DNA of 50,056 bases from Poseidonibacter ostreae (GTDB lineage Bacteria; Campylobacterota; Campylobacteria; Campylobacterales; Arcobacteraceae): the NCBI RefSeq assembly GCF_009208055.1, contig NZ_WFKI01000017.1, positions 1-50,056 on the forward strand, read 5' to 3'. Below, one piece after another: positions 49,431 to 50,056 of this stretch (positions within the stretch are counted from its first letter, which is position 1; each line of letters begins with the position of its first letter). Under the pieces are notes generated by a model. That model did not search any database. It was given only the letters and a program-made list of their open reading frames with translations, and was not told the DNA's origin. A program made the translations under genes and the position numbers.

Positions 49431-50056
49431 ATATACTAAAGATATTCCAGCCCAATTTGAATTATCATTTTTTATAAATAGAGATTTATTAGTTTTATAA
49501 TTAAATGATATTATATAATCTTGAAAATAGCTATCAAGAGAAATTATTTGACTTAATGTTCCTTTGATTTTTTCAAGATTATAAGACTTATCATAATCAT
49601 TTACGTAAAAAAAATCAGTATATGTATAAGCTAAACCATAAGATATAGACCAATTTATATCTTTACTGTTTTTTCTTTTAATATTTAATTGTTTATTTTC
49701 ATTTGAACCTATAAGTCTTCCTACTGTATTAAAGTTATCAGGGTATCCTTTTCCATATCTAATCATAGAGCTTATATTTACCGCACGATTATAGTTTCCT
49801 AAATCAATTCTAAAACTATTATTTATATCTAGTTTCCCATAGTCAAAGGTTTTTTTATAAGATTTATGTCCAAAATTATAAGAAAAATTATATAAAAAAT
49901 CATCTTTTAGTTGATTATCCCATCCTTTGGGTTGGGTATTCCCTGTAATATTATGAAAGGCTTTTTGAAACTGCTCACTTTTAGTACTCTTTCCAACCAT
50001 TCCTAAAGTTAACATATACTTATGAAAAAAAGATTCATTCCATTTATAAATAAAAA
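49422..50056 (-). CDS. LpxR-like lipid A 3'-O-deacylase (DUF2219), partial at window edge
   Basis: C-terminal part of an outer-membrane beta-barrel of the LpxR/DUF2219 family. The stretch TLGMVGKSTKSEQFQKAFH with the following PKGWDNQL (about 26-33 of the visible frame from 50015) is the family's diagnostic region, and alternating hydrophobic strands run to the terminal WAGISLVYLF. The frame is open to the right edge of the window, so the Met at 50015 is not the real start and the 5' part, including the signal peptide and several catalytic residues, lies outside. LpxR removes the 3' acyloxyacyl group of lipid A. Its gene converges with the YqiA-like gene, overlapping by nine bases. Confidence 0.75.
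   Translation of the reverse strand, partial: FIYKWNESFFHKYMLTLGMVGKSTKSEQFQKAFHNITGNTQPKGWDNQLKDDFLYNFSYNFGHKSYKKTFDYGKLDINNSFRIDLGNYNRAVNISSMIRYGKGYPDNFNTVGRLIGSNENKQLNIKRKNSKDINWSISYGLAYTYTDFFYVNDYDKSYNLEKIKGTLSQIISLDSYFQDYIISFNYKTNKSLFIKNDNSNWAGISLVYLF

Overview
The window is AT-rich (roughly a quarter G+C by eye) chromosomal DNA from a member of the Campylobacterota, most likely the Arcobacteraceae. This is inferred from gene content: an oorDABC 2-oxoglutarate:acceptor oxidoreductase, two 'reversed' rubrerythrins of the Campylobacter Rrc type beside a PerR-like regulator, the gene order pyrD - M16 protease - dapA - SDR reductase that is also known from Campylobacter, scattered trp genes, a NavAb-type channel, and frequent TTG/GTG starts. 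I see no rRNA or tRNA gene, no insertion sequence, no CRISPR array and no convincing pseudogene. Genes are densely packed in short operons that often overlap by 1-25 bases.

Layout. 1-250 is low-complexity DNA ending in a tandem direct repeat and promoter for an aminotransferase. 1383-3274 (minus) is a three-gene unit (DUF2249 protein, polytopic membrane protein with membrane histidines, MIP18-family protein) behind a perfect FNR-type box. 3479-5227 is a purine permease plus phosphoribosyltransferase. 5351-7671 holds a small HTH-like protein, a DUF423 protein, a voltage-gated cation channel and a Rossmann-fold protein. 7683-9704 holds divergent uracil salvage genes (upp, uraA). 9819-13312 holds yajQ, a two-component system, a NUDT14-like Nudix hydrolase and a cytochrome c. 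13323-14357 is outer-membrane phospholipase A. 14472-17102 is an operon of rpe, trpF, an exonuclease and an HD hydrolase. 17160-20028 is oorDABC. 20325-23500 is an overlapping operon of a methyltransferase, a YkgJ protein, a TPR lipoprotein and trpC. 23603-25082 is a DUF711 protein plus a tautomerase.

25106-31970 (minus) is a long housekeeping operon: pyrD, M16 protease, group II truncated haemoglobin, dapA, FabL-like reductase, pgsA, rseP, yggS. 32092-36782 (minus) holds an endonuclease/exonuclease/phosphatase-family protein, murJ and, behind an 81-base gap, an MsbA-like transporter. 36835-38827 is an oxidative-stress locus with tandem rubrerythrins and a divergent PerR-like gene. 38846-42052 holds a Ca2+/Na+ antiporter, ybeY, a FlK-like thioesterase and radA. 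42156-43496 holds an IclR regulator and a DJ-1/PfpI protein with a candidate operator. 43682-47208 is an accessory phospholipid module (CDP-alcohol phosphatidyltransferase with a non-canonical motif, CdsA-like, PlsC-like) plus an APC permease. 47247-49430 is an overlapping trio: RNase HI-like protein, DUF3095 protein that looks like a class III nucleotidyl cyclase, and a YqiA-like esterase. The right edge cuts an LpxR-like (DUF2219) outer-membrane lipid A deacylase.

The most interesting parts are the DUF3095 trio, the second phospholipid-synthesis module, the channel with a calcium-channel-like selectivity filter, and the FNR-box haem-protein-like trio. All functions are inferred from motifs read by eye; no database search was run.
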